Below, piece by piece: positions 41,833-53,270 of a stretch of 64,000 bases of DNA. Numbering within the stretch: the first letter of the stretch is position 1; every line of letters starts with the position of its first letter. The notes beneath the pieces are model-generated. The model saw only the letters and a program-made list of their open reading frames with translations, was not told where the DNA came from and made no database searches. The DNA comes from Prionace glauca (taxonomy: Eukaryota; Chordata; Chondrichthyes; Carcharhiniformes; Carcharhinidae): the NCBI GenBank assembly GCA_037974335.1, contig CM075760.1, positions 36,589,609 to 36,653,608 of the forward strand, given 5' to 3'. The translations under genes and the position numbers were made by a program.

Positions 41833-42285
41833 ATGGATGCATTTGTGATCATCGACAACGTATTTGAAAGAACATTTTTGAGTCTGCTTCTTCGACTGAC
41901 TGTAAGGATTAGAACAGACACGCGATTGAGAGCTCATGGTGAATAACATTGTTTCCAGTCTTTACCATTTTTAACCCGAATGTGTTTCTACATGTTAGAT
42001 ATGAAACTAATATGTGGATTTTAAATCATTTGTGATGCTGTGACTCGATTGGTCCGTGGGAATAAAGTGCAGTGGAACTTGATTAATTCGCACACTTCTA
42101 TTTATTTCCATGGTCCAAAGTTCTCCTTTTGCTCCAAGGAAATTCTGTCCTCTTTCCGAAGCTAGAATCAGCTCTCACAGTTCGGACCCACTGCTAATAA
42201 TTGGTCAGAAACAATGTAACACATAGAGAAATCAGACATTAATACAGATAATTCTGGTATAACAATCGGGTGGAGTTTTTTGGGA

Positions 42286-42636
42286 TATACCATAGAACCA
42301 TAGAACCCTACAGTGCAGAAACAGGCCCTTCAGCCCATCGAGTCTGCACCGAACACAATCCCACCCAGACCCTATCCCCATATCCCTACACATTTTACCT
42401 GCTAATCCCTCTAACCTACACATCCCAGGATACTAAGGGGCAATTTTAACATAGCCAATGAACCTAACCCGCACATCTTTGGACTGTGGGAGGAAACCGG
42501 AGCACCCGGAGAAAACCCACGCAGACACGAGGAGAATGTGCAAACTCCACACAGGCAGTGACCCGAGCCGGGAATCGAACCCAGGACCCTGGAGCTGTGA
42601 AGCAGCAGTGCTAACCACTGTGCTACCGTGCCGCCC
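42286..42636 (-). mobile_element. SINE type 1 (HE1-like), full length
   Basis: The best copy in the window. The minus strand starts at the right with 'ggcggcacggtagcacagtg', box B 'gggttcgattccc', body 'gtttcctcccacagtcc', then 'agggtctgggtgggattgtg', the tail signature GGCTGAAGGGCCTG, and the end 'tagggttctatgg'. About 350 bp, little diverged. Confidence 0.93.
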
Positions 42637-42889
42637 TAATATGACCTCTCTGATTGAGGCAGTTAATGCTATCCAATCCGGGAGCCCTGCAGACATATAT
42701 AATATGGTGTGTCTAGGTTACCGGAAATCAGGGTGTGTACACTCGGAGTGTGTTTTTTTTTTCACTTGACGATTACTAGAGAAACTTAGCTAATGTTCTG
42801 GGTACCCTGGTTCCAATCTCCAATGGTGGAGATTGAATAAGTATATCTGGAATTCAGAATCAGCTGGTGATCATAAGAAAACATTTTTG

Positions 42890-43620
42890 GAAAAAAAAAC
42901 CCATCTGGTTCACCACTGTCCCAGGGAAGGAAATCTGTCGTCCTTCTGTGGTCAGGACTAATTATGACTCCAGGGCCACGGCAATGTGGTTGACAGTTAA
43001 TTGTCCCCTGAACATCGGCAACTCGACAGCAGAGACGCGAAGGCAGATGCCTTGAGTTGGTTACAATTAACAGACACTTGTTGTATTCCCAATGGAAGAG
43101 ACGCTAATCATGAACGTTCTCAAAATTCTCCCAGTGGCAGCCAATAATATTCGGCTGTGGAGGCAATATTACCCCGTCCTGAATAAACTGAAGGAGCAAG
43201 TGCTGCAGGGGGAAACTAAAAGGCCGTTACAGCCTGAATTGCACCCACATTGGAGTGGCAGAGAGCAGCTGATTGTGGAAGATGACACACGCCTATGGGT
43301 TCAAGAGTGTCATCCTGAGCGAGGATCGCCATCCCATCCTGGCTGATCTTTACCATGGCCACCCAGGAGTGACAAACTGAAGGTCCTCCAAATTGCCATG
43401 CCTGATTTCCAGGTATGGATACAAATATTTGTCCGTGGGTCAGTGTTGGCAATATCAACAAGGGCAGAACTGTTACCAGTCATTACTCTTCTCATTTGGG
43501 AATGGGCGGGATGGCCATAGACGTGGTTGCACATGGACAGTGTCGGACTGTTCATGGGCTCTATGTTCCTGATAATGGTAGATGCTGATTCAAAATGGAT
43601 GGCCATACACAGGGTGAGTT
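42890..43620 (+). mobile_element. Ty3/gypsy-type LTR retrotransposon fossil (pol fragment)
   Basis: The plus strand has the RNase H to integrase linker region and part of the integrase core of a Ty3/gypsy-like pol, recognisable by ELHPHWSGREQL and by integrase-like blocks around 43,510-43,610. No LTRs, gag or envelope were seen. It is a short, old fragment, broken in several places. Confidence 0.62.
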
Positions 43621-44424
43621 AATCAAACACAAGGACAAGAGTAGAGAAACTTTATGCTATGAGAAACATGCAGACAAGCTTCAGTGTGATTTGAACAGGC
43701 TCAATGTGAGGGCATGTGCAAAGCAGTTGAACTAAAAGGTGGGTAAGAACAAAAGAACAAAGAACAACCCAGCACGGGAAACAGGCCCTTCGGCCCAACA
43801 AGCCTGCGCCGCCGCATCACCCTACACCTATTCTACCCTGCGTGTCTACGAATAAAAGCCCCCACTTAGCCAGATTCAGGGGAGAATAGTGTCAATTTGG
43901 TAAAACCAATCAGCCTAAGAGCACATCTTTGGGGTGTGGGAGGAAACCGGAGCGCCCGGAGGAAACCCACGCATCCACAGGGAGAATGCACAAACTCCCA
44001 CAGACACAGGCCCAAATCCATGTATCTGCACAGCTAGCAGTGCTAGTCACCGAGCTGTTGCGGCGCCCTTCTACCGGTCCAGGATCAAGCACACACACCG
44101 ACACGAAGTACTAGGCCACTCCCGGAACCTCCAAGAGTAGCCCACGCACGACCCACCGTGTGCATGCCCCTCGTTTGACAACGAGGTGGACCTCCACCTG
44201 CGGAATAAAAGACAAAAACGTTAATCACAAGACTACCTTTCCGATGTCTCCCGAGGTTCTAACCCTTATTTAATATCCCCTACCATAACCCTCTATCCTC
44301 GTTTCACTCATGTGCCTATCTAACTGAACCTTAAACGAGTCCAACGTTCCCGCCTCCACCACCCTACTCGGTAGCGCGTTCCATACCCCTACAACTCTCT
44401 GCGTAAAGAACCTTCCTCTCATAT

Positions 44425-45088
44425 AAGAACATAAAAACATAAGAAATAGGAGCAGGAGTAGGCCATCTAGCCCTTCGAGCCTGCCCCGCCATTCAATAAG
44501 ATCATGGCTGATCTGTCGTGGCTCAGTTCCACCTTCCCGCCCTCTCCCCATAACCCTTAATCCCTTCTCTTATCAAAAACCCATCAACCCGCTTCTTAAA
44601 AATATTTAGCGAGGCAGCCTCCACCACTTCAACGGGCAGAGAATTCCAGAGATTCACCACCCTTTGAGTGAAGATGTTCCTCCTCAACTCTGTTCTAAAC
44701 CGCCTCCCCTTTATCTTGAGGCTGTGCCCCCTAGTCCTACTGTCTTTCTTGAGCGGGAAGAGTCTCTCCACCTCTATCCTATCCATCCCATTCATCATCT
44801 TATACGTCTCAATGAGATCTCCCCTCATTCTTCTAAACTCTAACGACTACAAGCCTAGTTTATTCAGCCTCTCCTCATAGCTCAATCCCCTCAACTCTGG
44901 TATCAGCCTAGCAAACCTCCTATGCACTCCCTCCAGGGCCAAAATATCCTTGCGCAGGTGCGGCGCCCAAAACTGCACACAGTACTCCAGCTGCGGCCTC
45001 ACCAATGCCCTATACAGCTGCAGCAAGACCTCCCTACTTTTATATTCAATTCCCCTCGCTATGAAGGCCAGCATCCCATTCCAAATCC
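44425..45088 (-). mobile_element. CR1 LINE family A, nested in family C
   Basis: A 5'-truncated family A 3' copy: left end 'aagaacataaaaacataaga', right end 'gaaggccagcatcccattc' plus a few filler bases. The 5-bp CATAT at 44,420-44,424 and about 45,088-45,093 is a plausible target-site duplication. It shows that family A was active after family C. Confidence 0.9.
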
Positions 45089-47755
45089 CATATCCAAATT
45101 ATATCTCTCCCCCCTCACCCTTAAATCATGTCCTCTTGTATTTGTAACCAATCTAGGGAGCAGTCTCTCACTATTGACTCTGTCTATTCCCTTCAGTATC
45201 TTATATACCTCTATCATGTCCCCCCTCAATCTTCGTCTTTCCAAGGAGAACAGTCCCGGTTTCTCCAACCTTTCCTCGTACCCCAGCCCCTTCATGCCAT
45301 GCAACATCCTGGTAAACCTCCTCTGCACCCTTTCCAGAGCCTTCACATCCTTCCGGTAGTAAGGTGACCAGAACTGGACGCAGTACTCCAAATGCGGTCT
45401 AACCAACGTTCTATACAACTGAAGCATTAGACGGCAGCTTTTAAACTCTATACCCCTTCCTATAAAGGCTAGCATTCCATAAGCCTTCCTGACAACATTC
45501 TCCACTTGTGTTGCAACCTTCATGGATTTGTAAACCTGCACTCCCAGGTCCCTCTGTGTTTCTATACTCCTAATTTGTCTACCTTTAATCACATAGCTCC
45601 TCTCTACATTATTCCTTCCAAAATGCATCACCTCGCATTTGTCAGGATTAAATTCCATCTGCCACCTACCTGCCCAAAGCACCAACCTATCTATATCCTG
45701 TATCATCTCACAATCCACTTTGGTACCCGCCAACCCTGCCATCTTGGTGTCATCAGCAAACTTGCTCTTCACACCACCTACGCTCTCATCCAAGTCATTT
45801 AAGTAGACTACAAAGAGGAGAGGTCCCAGTACTGAACCCTGCGGCACACCACTGGTCACTGGCCTCCAGCCGGACAAAGTCCCCTCCACTACTACCCTCT
45901 GTCTCCTATTACCCAGCCAGTTCTCAATCCACCTAGCTACCTGACCTCGTATCCCATGCGCCTTAACCTTTTCTGCCAGCCTACCATGAGGGACTTTGTC
46001 AAACGCCTTACTGAAATCCATATAGATGACGTCAACCGTTTTTGTCACCTCCTCAAAGAATTCCACCAGATTCGTAAGGCAAGACCTCCCTCTAACAAAG
46101 CCATGTTGCGTATCCCCAATCAGACTGCAACGCTCCAAATGCTCATACATCCTACCCCTAATTACTTTTTCCATTAATTTCCCTACCACCGATGTCAAAC
46201 TCACCGGCCTATAATTTCTAGGGTTATCCCTGCTACCTTTTTTGAACAGCGGTACCACATTTGCTACCCTCCAGTCTTCTGGGACCTCACCTGTGTCCAA
46301 AGAAGAGACAAAGATTTGCGCCAGAGGCCCAGCAATTTCACTTTTCACCTCCCTAAGCAGCCTGGGATAAATACCATCAGGCCCCAGAGCTTTATCCATC
46401 CTTACGCTACATAAAAGTCCTAGCACTTCCTCCCTCGTAATAGATATTTCCTGCAGCTGATCCTCAGCTCCCTCTAACAGACCGCACGATTCCGAACCCC
46501 TCTCCTTCGTGAATACCGACGCAAAGTATTCATTCAGGAGCTCCCCCATTCCCTCCGACTCAATACATATCTCCCCACTTTTGTCCCTAAGAGGACCAAT
46601 TTTCCCTCTAACTACTCTCTTGCTCCTAATATAGGAATAAAATGCCTTCGGATTTTCCTTAATCCTACCAGCCAAATCCATTTCCTGCCCTCTCTTCACC
46701 CTTCTAATTCCCCTTTTTAGCTCCCTCCTACTCTCTCTATATTCCTCCAGCGCACTCTCGTACCCAGTCGTTTCGACCTAACATACGCCTCCCTCTTCTT
46801 CCTGACCAAGTCTTCGATACCCCCTGTAATCCTTCCCATCCTTCCGCTTAACCGGAACATACCTCCCCTGCAACCATTTCATTTTGCCCTTAAAAGCCTC
46901 CCACTTGCCAACCGTGGACTTACCAGCTAACAGTCCCTCCCAATCAGTGTCCTGCAGCTCCCTCCTAATCCTGCCATAGTTCTCCTTTCCCCAGTTCATC
47001 ACACTCCCGTTCGGCCGGCACTCGTCCCTTTCCATTTTTATCCTAAAGTAGACGGACTTGTGGTCACTATTAGCCACATGTTCGCCTACCTCTACCTCAC
47101 CCACCTGCCCCGGCTCGTTTCCCAACACTAAATCCAGTATAGCCCCTCTCCTAGTCGGACTGGTTACATACTGCTCTAGAGACTCTTCCAAAACACATTT
47201 CACAAACTCCTCTCCCTCCGTACCCCTAGCTCTAGGCCCCCTCCAATTCACTCCAGGAAGATTAAAGTCCCCCACTACAAACACCCTATTCTTCCTGCAC
47301 CTATCCAAAATGCCCCTGCAAATGCTTTCCTCCACTGACCTCGGGCTGTTGGGTGGCCTATAATACACCCCTAGCAACGTAATCTCTCCCTTTTTATTCC
47401 TCAACTCCACCCACAGTGACTCAATCCCTATCTCTTCTATATTGTCCTCCCTCTGCACTACTGTGATGTTTTCCTTTACCAACAGTGCCACCCCTCCACC
47501 TCTCTTCAACCCTCCTCTGTCACACCTAAAATACTTATACCCAGGAACATTCAGCTGTCAGTCCTGCCCTTCCCTTAACCATGTCTCTGCTACACCCACC
47601 ACATCTAACTGCCTCACAAACATCAAGGCCCCAAGCTCATCCATTTTCCCTGCCACACTCCTAGCATTAAAACAGACACAGTTCAACCCACAAGTGTCCC
47701 TCGGAACCTCCTTCCCCCTGATACTTTTTCTTTCACCCGACTCTCTCCCACCCAC
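45089..47755 (-). CDS. LINE ORF2 of family C: endonuclease plus reverse transcriptase
   Basis: The endonuclease N-terminus is at 47,755-47,558 (LNCVCFNARSVAGKMDEL, VVGVAETWLREG). The core is at 47,509-46,778 (VFVVGDFNLPGVNWRG and NSDHKSVYF). The RT open frame starts at about 46,699: VVPLFKKGSRDNPRNYRPVS, VIYMDFSKAFDKVPHGR (motif A), GVPQGSVLGPLLFVVYLND (motif B) and KFADDTKMAG (catalytic FADD), then the C-terminal domain. Three open stretches in different frames show a few frame changes. The last ~50 codons lie beyond the nested family A copy, at about 44,424-44,280. Confidence 0.88.
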
Positions 47756-47937
47756 CTCCCCACCACCCCTCCATATTAGTTTAAATCCTTCATAAACACC
47801 CCAGCTAACCTCCCCGCTAAGACATTAGTTCCCCTGCCGTTCAAATTCTCCCCACCCCTCCTGTACAATTGCCCTTCTCTCCTAAACACCTCCCAGTGAT
47901 CCACAAAAGTAAAGCCCTCCACCCTACACCAATCCCT

Positions 47938-48397
47938 CTACCATGCATTCAGCTGCATGATCTCGTCATTCTTTGCCCTGCTGGTGCAGGGCAACAACCC
48001 AGAGAGTGCCACCCTGGAGGTCCTACTCTTTAGTTCGGCCCCCAACTCCCTAAATTGCCTATGGACCTCAACCCTACTCCTCCTTCCTATGTCCCCCTCC
48101 CCTACATGTACTATGACCTCAGCCTGTGCCCCCTCCCCTTTCAAAATTCCCTCTACCCTGTCCGTTACATCCTTGACCTCTGCTCCAGGAAGGCAGACCA
48201 CCATCCTGGAGTCACGCCTCTGTCCACAGAACCTCCTATCGATACCTCTGACCCTCCCGTCCCCTACCACTATCACCTTGCTAGCCCCCTTCTGTCCCTC
48301 TAAGTCAGTCACCTCCTCCTGCCTACCTTTCTGTGTCCCTGTCGACGAACCATGGGGGGCCTCTGGGGAGGCCGGGGGACCCTGACTACTCTTGAGT
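47938..48397 (-). CDS. LINE ORF1 of family C, esterase part, 5'-truncated
   Basis: SGNH-type blocks are visible: KVIVVGDGRVRGIDRRF (block I with GDG for GDS), VIVHVGEGDIGRRSRVEV (block III region) and SRVALSGLLPC. The rest of the domain runs on toward ORF2 in other frames. The N-terminal coiled-coil half is missing because the element is cut at 48,397. The block I Ser and block III Asn positions differ from the family B protein (GDS, GTHD). Confidence 0.75.
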
Positions 48398-49375
48398 GTA
48401 AGTGTGAGGTTATCACTTTGCAGCAATAATAGGAAGACAGATTATTATCTGAATGGGTGTAATTTGAGAGAGGTGGATACACAGCGAGACCTTGGCGTCC
48501 CCATGCATCAGGAGCTGAAAGTAAGCGCTCATGTACAACAGGCAGTAAAGAAGGCCAATGGTATGATAACCTTCAAAAGGATAAGATCTAACGACAGAAA
48601 TAGAGATGTGTTTATGCAGTTGTACAGGAAATTGCTGAGGCCACACTTCGATATTGTGTGCAGTTTTGATTTCATTATTTGGGGAAGGATGTCCCTGCTA
48701 CAGAGGGACTGTGCATGCATCAATGACTGAAAGTTAGTGCGCATGTACAACAGCAATAATGAAGGCCAATGGTATGCTGGCCTTCAAAGGGAGAAGATCT
48801 GAGTACAGGAATAGAGATGTATTACTGCAGTTATACAGGACATTGCTGAGGCCACACTTCGAGGATTGTGTGCAATTTTGATGTCCTTATCTGAGGAAGG
48901 ATGTCCTTGCATTAGAAGGAGTACAGTGACTGTTTACCAGACTGATTCCTGAGATGACAATCTGTGATATAAAGAGCGACTAAGTCAGTTAGGATTTTAT
49001 TCATTGGAGTTTATTAGAGTTAAACTTACAATATTGGAACAGGTTTAGACAGGGGAGATTCCGAAAGAATACCCCGATGCTTAGGAAATTGTGGACTAAG
49101 GTTCATGGTTTGAGGATAAGCTTCAACTTCTTAGAACAGAGAGGAGAGAAATTTCTCCACCTCGATACAGAAAGTAGCTGAGGCCAAAATCTTTCGTGAT
49201 TTCAAGAAGATATGATGTATAATTCTTGTGGCTAAAGTGATTACGGGATCTGGGAGGAAGGGTTAGTTAGGGTATTGAAGTTGATGATCACCTATGACCA
49301 AACTGAATGGCGGAGCAGGCTCGAAGGCCTGAATCGCCCAGTCCTGCTTTTACCATATTTCAATGTTTCTATGAT
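48398..49375 (+). mobile_element. old CR1-like LINE 3' fragment with internal duplication
   Basis: Plus-strand coding text: DYYLNGCNLREVDTQRDLGV and AHVQQAVKKANGMITFK, continuing to a 3' end at about 49,360 ('tttcaatgtttctatg'). A ~200-bp piece is present twice (about 48,515-48,700 and 48,728-48,912: 'tgaaagtaagcgctcatgta' and 'tgaaagttagtgcgcatgta'). Diverged and broken, belonging to an older family than A-C. Confidence 0.8.
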
Positions 49376-49497
49376 TGTGAAGCTGAGGTGAGTTTGTACA
49401 TGATTTGTGTCCCAACATTGTGCAACTTTGAGCCTTGTCTGAGTCCGAAACGTGTGTGAATCTGAACCAGGTCTCTGTCTGAAACTGAATGGGTCTG

Positions 49498-49815
49498 AAC
49501 CTGGTGCGGGCCCGAGCCTGGTGCGGGCCCGATCCTGGTGCGGGCCCGAGCCTGGTGCAGGCCCCAGCCTGGTGCAGGCCTGAGCCTGGTGCGGGCCCGA
49601 TCCTGGTGCGGGCCCGAGCCTGGTGCGGGCCCGAGCCTGGTGCAGGCCTGAGCCTGGTGCGGGCCCGATCCTGGTGCGGGCCCGAGCCTGGTGCACGCCC
49701 CAGCCTGGTGCAGGCCTGAGCCTGGTGCGGGCCCGATCCTGGTACGGGCCCGAGCCTGGTGCGGGCCCAAGCCTGGTGCAGGCCTGAGCCTGCTGTGGGC
49801 CCGAGTCTGGTATGG
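49498..49815. repeat. GC-rich 17-bp minisatellite with higher-order pattern
   Basis: About 18 units of 'cctggtgcgggcccgag'. Four variants end in gcccgag (A), gcccgat (B), gccccag (C) and gcctgag (D). Their order is ABAC, DBAA, DBAC, DBAA, D, A, that is, a four-unit (68-bp) higher-order period. Because 17 is not a multiple of 3, all three frames stay open and give spurious proteins on both strands. Confidence 0.93.
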
Positions 49816-49817
49816 GC

Positions 49818-50500
49818 CCTCTCGACATGAATGCCAGCGTCCCATTTGCCTTTCCAACTGCCGATTAACTTCAGGTTAACCTTTGTAGAATCTTGAACAA
49901 CGACTCCTAAATGTCATTGCGCACCTGATTTTCTAAGTATTTCCCCATTTAGAAAACTCGATGCCTCCACTCCTCCTTTCAAAGTGCATAATCTCACACT
50001 TTTCCTCATTGAATTTCATCTGCCACCTCTTTGCTCACTCCCTAACCTGGCCAAGTCCTTCACCAAATCTCATCAACCCCAACTCCCCGACATCCTCATT
50101 ACTCCCTGTCACGCTGCATATCTTTGTATCATCTGCAAATTTAGCAACCGTGCCTTCATTTTGTTCTTCCAAATCATTAATGTATATTGTGAAAAGTTGT
50201 GTTCCCAGCACCGACCTCTGAGACACACCAGTAGTCACTGGCTGCCATCCTGAAAACAGATCCCTTCATCCCCACTCTCTGCCTTCTGCCAGTCAGCCAA
50301 TCCTCTATCCATGCCAGGATCTTTCTCTCAACACCCTTGACACATCTTATTTAGAAGTCTCTTCTGCAGCGCCTTATCAATGGCCTTCTGCAAATCGAAA
50401 TAAATCAGGTTCAGTGGTTCTCCCTATCTAGCTTCCTTGTTACGTCCTCGAAGAACTCTAACAGATTTGTCAGACATGAGCTCCCTTGACAAAGCCGAAC
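49818..50500 (-). mobile_element. old CR1-like LINE fragment
   Basis: Minus-strand RT text: TTGVSQRSVLGTQLFTIYIN and KFADDTKI (FADD box) at about 50,240-50,130, then coding text toward 49,818 ('atgaatgccagcgtcccatt'). The 5' side near 50,400-50,500 still shows RT palm blocks. Decayed. Confidence 0.82.
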
Positions 50501-50754
50501 TGTCTCAGTGCTATGGTGAAGTTGTACGAATGAAGTAATAGCATGATGGGAAAGTTGGACAACTATTTGGTAGAAAGAAAAATGAAAGCTGACTCTGTGT
50601 AACCTAAGACATGAATAGGACCAGAGGAGGCCAAGACCTGATAAGGCTGACTCCATATAACCTAGGGCTGTATGTGTAAGGCAAGGTAAGATCAGGGATG
50701 AAGGAGTCACCAACCTTTCTCTGTTCTATCAAAGGACAAGACATAAGTATGAAT

Positions 50755-51312
50755 GGTGAGACAAAGAGTTCTAGGAGTTCAGCAGGTTGTACCATGATTC
50801 TGGTCACCCTATTATAGAAAGGATAGTATTAAACAAGAAAGAGTGCAGAAAAGTTTTACGAAGATACTCTCGGGACTAGATGGTTTGAGTTATAAGGAGT
50901 GGTTGAATAGACTTTTTTTTCTGGAGGGTAGGATGCTGAGGGGTTATCTTATAGAGGTCTATAAAATAATGGGGGACATAGATCAGTTAGACAGTCAATA
51001 TTTTTTCTCAACTGCATTGGTGTCTAAATCTAGAGGACATAGGTTTGACCTGAGAAGGGAAAGAAATGAAATGGTCCAGAGGGTCATTTTTGCACACAAC
51101 GGGCCGTGAGTGTCCAAAACAAGCTACCAGAGGTAGTAGTAGAGGCGGGTATGCTTTTGTTTTTTTTTAAAGCGCTTAGACGGTTACCTGAGTAAGATGG
51201 CTATCGAGGGAAATGGGCCAAAAGCGGGCAATTGGGAATAGGTTACTCATTAAAAAAGGGCGGCATGGACATATTGGGCCGAAAGACCTCCTTCCATGCT
51301 GTAAACCATTGT
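50755..51312 (+). mobile_element. old CR1-like LINE 3' fragment
   Basis: Plus-strand blocks: SFTKILSGLDGLSYKEWLNR and LRGYLIEVYKIMGDIDQLDS, then a 3' end with 'gggccgaaagacctcc' and 'catgctgtaaaccattgtga'. Several frame changes. Confidence 0.8.
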
Positions 51313-51379
51313 GACTTTATCGCTCCATCTCATCTTCCTGACTCTCCCAGATACTGATTACAGATGAATCAACCTCCTG

Positions 51380-51735
51380 TTTAATTAGATGAATGGGATA
51401 TCATTATGCTGGGTTGTAAAATGCGATTGGAAGAATAACTTGTCAGGGGTTATTATTCATGTATGTTTACCTAATGTAATTGATTTTTAAACTAATATGA
51501 GACCGAATTGATCGGTGCGGAAATGTATAGTTGATCCATTATTGTTTGTACGCTGTAGTTGCATCGGAAATGACCTGACGCTGTATTCCAGAGCTACTTA
51601 ACCCTTCTGATCATCTCCAAGCAGTTGTATTTCGTGGTTTTTTTCAAAATAAATGTTTCATCCTGACACAGAGATATCTGCCTCGTGAGTTTTCCTTTCT
51701 GTAGTTAAAGACAGTATTTTTGGTCACCTCAAATT
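51380..51735. repeat. partial repeat of a segment A/B block
   Basis: Matches 53,750-54,110 and 25,690-26,100 in order: 'atatcatta', 'aaaatgcgattgga', 'gttattattcatgtatgttt', 'ttccagagctacttaaccct', 'ctgcctcgtgagttttcc', 'tagttaaagacagtattt'. It precedes copy B as an extra third copy of that block. Confidence 0.75.
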
Positions 51736-51833
51736 TCCGTGAATTCATGTGGATGGTATCAGAGAGAACAGCACACAGAGGGAGGGTCCCTAGGGTCATG
51801 TTCAGTGAATTCTGGGCATTTGTATCAAGGGGG

Positions 51834-52727
51834 AATGGATCTGATCAGGGTGTTGTGGATGGTCTGGAAGGATGTCAAAAGTTGCAGCAGGACATAGATA
51901 GGATGCAGGAATGGGCGAAGAAGTGGCAGATGGACTTCAACGCGGATAAATGTGTAGTAGTCCATTTCGGCAGAACTAACGGGATGAACGAGTACACTAT
52001 TAAGGGCAGGGGTCTTAGTAGCGTTGAAGAGCAGAAGGATCTCGGGGTCCGGGTTCACAGGACTCTTAAATCGGCCTCGCAGGTGGAGGAGGTGGTCAAG
52101 AAGGCGTATGGTGTACTGGCCTTCATTAATCGAGGGATTGAGTTTAGGAGTCGGGAGGTAATGCTGCAACTTTACAGGACCCTCGTCAGGCCTCATTTGG
52201 AGTACTGTGCGCAGTTCTGGTCGCCTCACTATAGGAAAGACGTAGAAGCTATTGAAAGGGTGCAGAGGAGATTTACAAGGATGTTGCCTGGACTGGGAGG
52301 CATGCCTTATAAAGATAGGTTGAGGGAGCTGGGACTCTTTTCCCTGGAGAGGCGAAGGTTGAGAGGCGACCTGATAGAAGTTTATAAAATGTTGAGAGGA
52401 ATAAATAGGGTGGACTCTCAGAGGCTATTTCCCCGGGTTGAAATGGTCGCTACGAGAGGACACTGATTTAAGGTGCGGGGAGGGAAGTACAGAGGTGATG
52501 TTAGGGGTAAGTTTTTCACTCAGAGGGTAGTGAGTGATTGGAATCGGCTGCCGTCGTCGGTGATGGAGGCGAACTCGCTGGGGTCTTTTAAAAGACTTCT
52601 GGATGAGTATATGGGGTTTAATGGGATTGGGGGTTATAGATAGGTCTATAGATTGGTGGGGTTGATGCGATCGGCGCAACTCGAGGGCCGAAGGGCCTGT
52701 TTGTGCTGTAATGTTCTATGTTCTAAA
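51834..52727 (+). mobile_element. CR1 LINE, family B-related, 3' fragment
   Basis: A long frame (about 51,834-52,466) encodes WQMDFNADKCVVVHFGRTNG, VRPHLEYCAQFWSPHYRKDV and FTRMLPGLGGMPYKDRLREL. The 3' UTR has GGCCGAAGGGCCTG and TTCTATG ends at 52,705-52,727. It sits at the paralogous position of the family A insertion at 24,438 in copy A. Confidence 0.9.
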
Positions 52728-53102
52728 TGCAGACTAGAAAAAGAAGGCAGTGGTTAATGGTTCCAACCAGGCTTAATGGTTACAACCAGGCACTTAATGT
52801 GTTTTCTGGACAGTGGAATCTTTTCCGATGTCATGGAGCAGTAAGAGAAAAAAAAATCTATTTTGTTTGTTTTAACCAAATGTGAAGCTGAAATATCTTT
52901 ATCAGAAGGCCCCAGTCTCGGAGAATAAGTAGTCACTTATATCAAATGGGCCCCAGATTTTTGAAACTTCTGCGTTTTTTTTCCCTTGGTCAATTCCATA
53001 GATCCCAATCTAGTCATCATTACAAAAATTGTAATCGATGATGTGCTTATCTGAAATACGACTGAAGGGGGGAAATTATTAACCAATTGACAAGGTTTTT
53101 GA

Positions 53103-53270
53103 CATAACATAGAATATAGAACATTACAGCGCAGTACAGGCCCTTCGGCCCTTGATGATGCACCGACCAGTGGAACCAATCTAATGACCATCTAATCTAA
53201 ACTGTTCCAATGTTACCCATGCGCCTATCCACTGATCATTTGAACGCCCTTAAAGTTGGCACATAAGACA
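53103..53270 (-). mobile_element. CR1-type LINE 3' end
   Basis: About 165 bp: 'ataacatagaatatagaaca', 'ttacagcgcagtacagg', the complement of the GGCCGAAGGGCCT signature, then 3' UTR and the end of ORF2. Absent from the matching place in copy A (25,235), so it inserted after the duplication. Confidence 0.8.

Larger units (their letters stand above)
43748..48397 (-). mobile_element. long CR1 LINE family C, with a nested family A insertion
   Basis: Reads leftward from a truncated ORF1 (48,397) through ORF2 to a 3' end with TTCTTTG units (43,748-43,775). A family A fragment (44,425-45,088) lies inside the end of ORF2; the family C coding text resumes across it (RVRGERYNLD on one side, MRGRFFTQRVVGVWN on the other). 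The 3' UTR (about 43,780-44,280) includes a SINE-like block. About 4.0 kb of family C sequence remains without the nested element. Confidence 0.9.

Noticed and set aside
40104-41949. Leu/Ser-rich minus-strand frames with a membrane-protein look
   Set aside because: Complement of a GA-rich purine tract; the hydrophobic look comes from CT-rich codons.
49292-49857. Long Pro/Gly/Arg-rich frames on both strands
   Set aside because: They are translations of a 17-bp tandem repeat. Since 17 is not divisible by 3, every frame stays open. There is no start context, domain or splice evidence.
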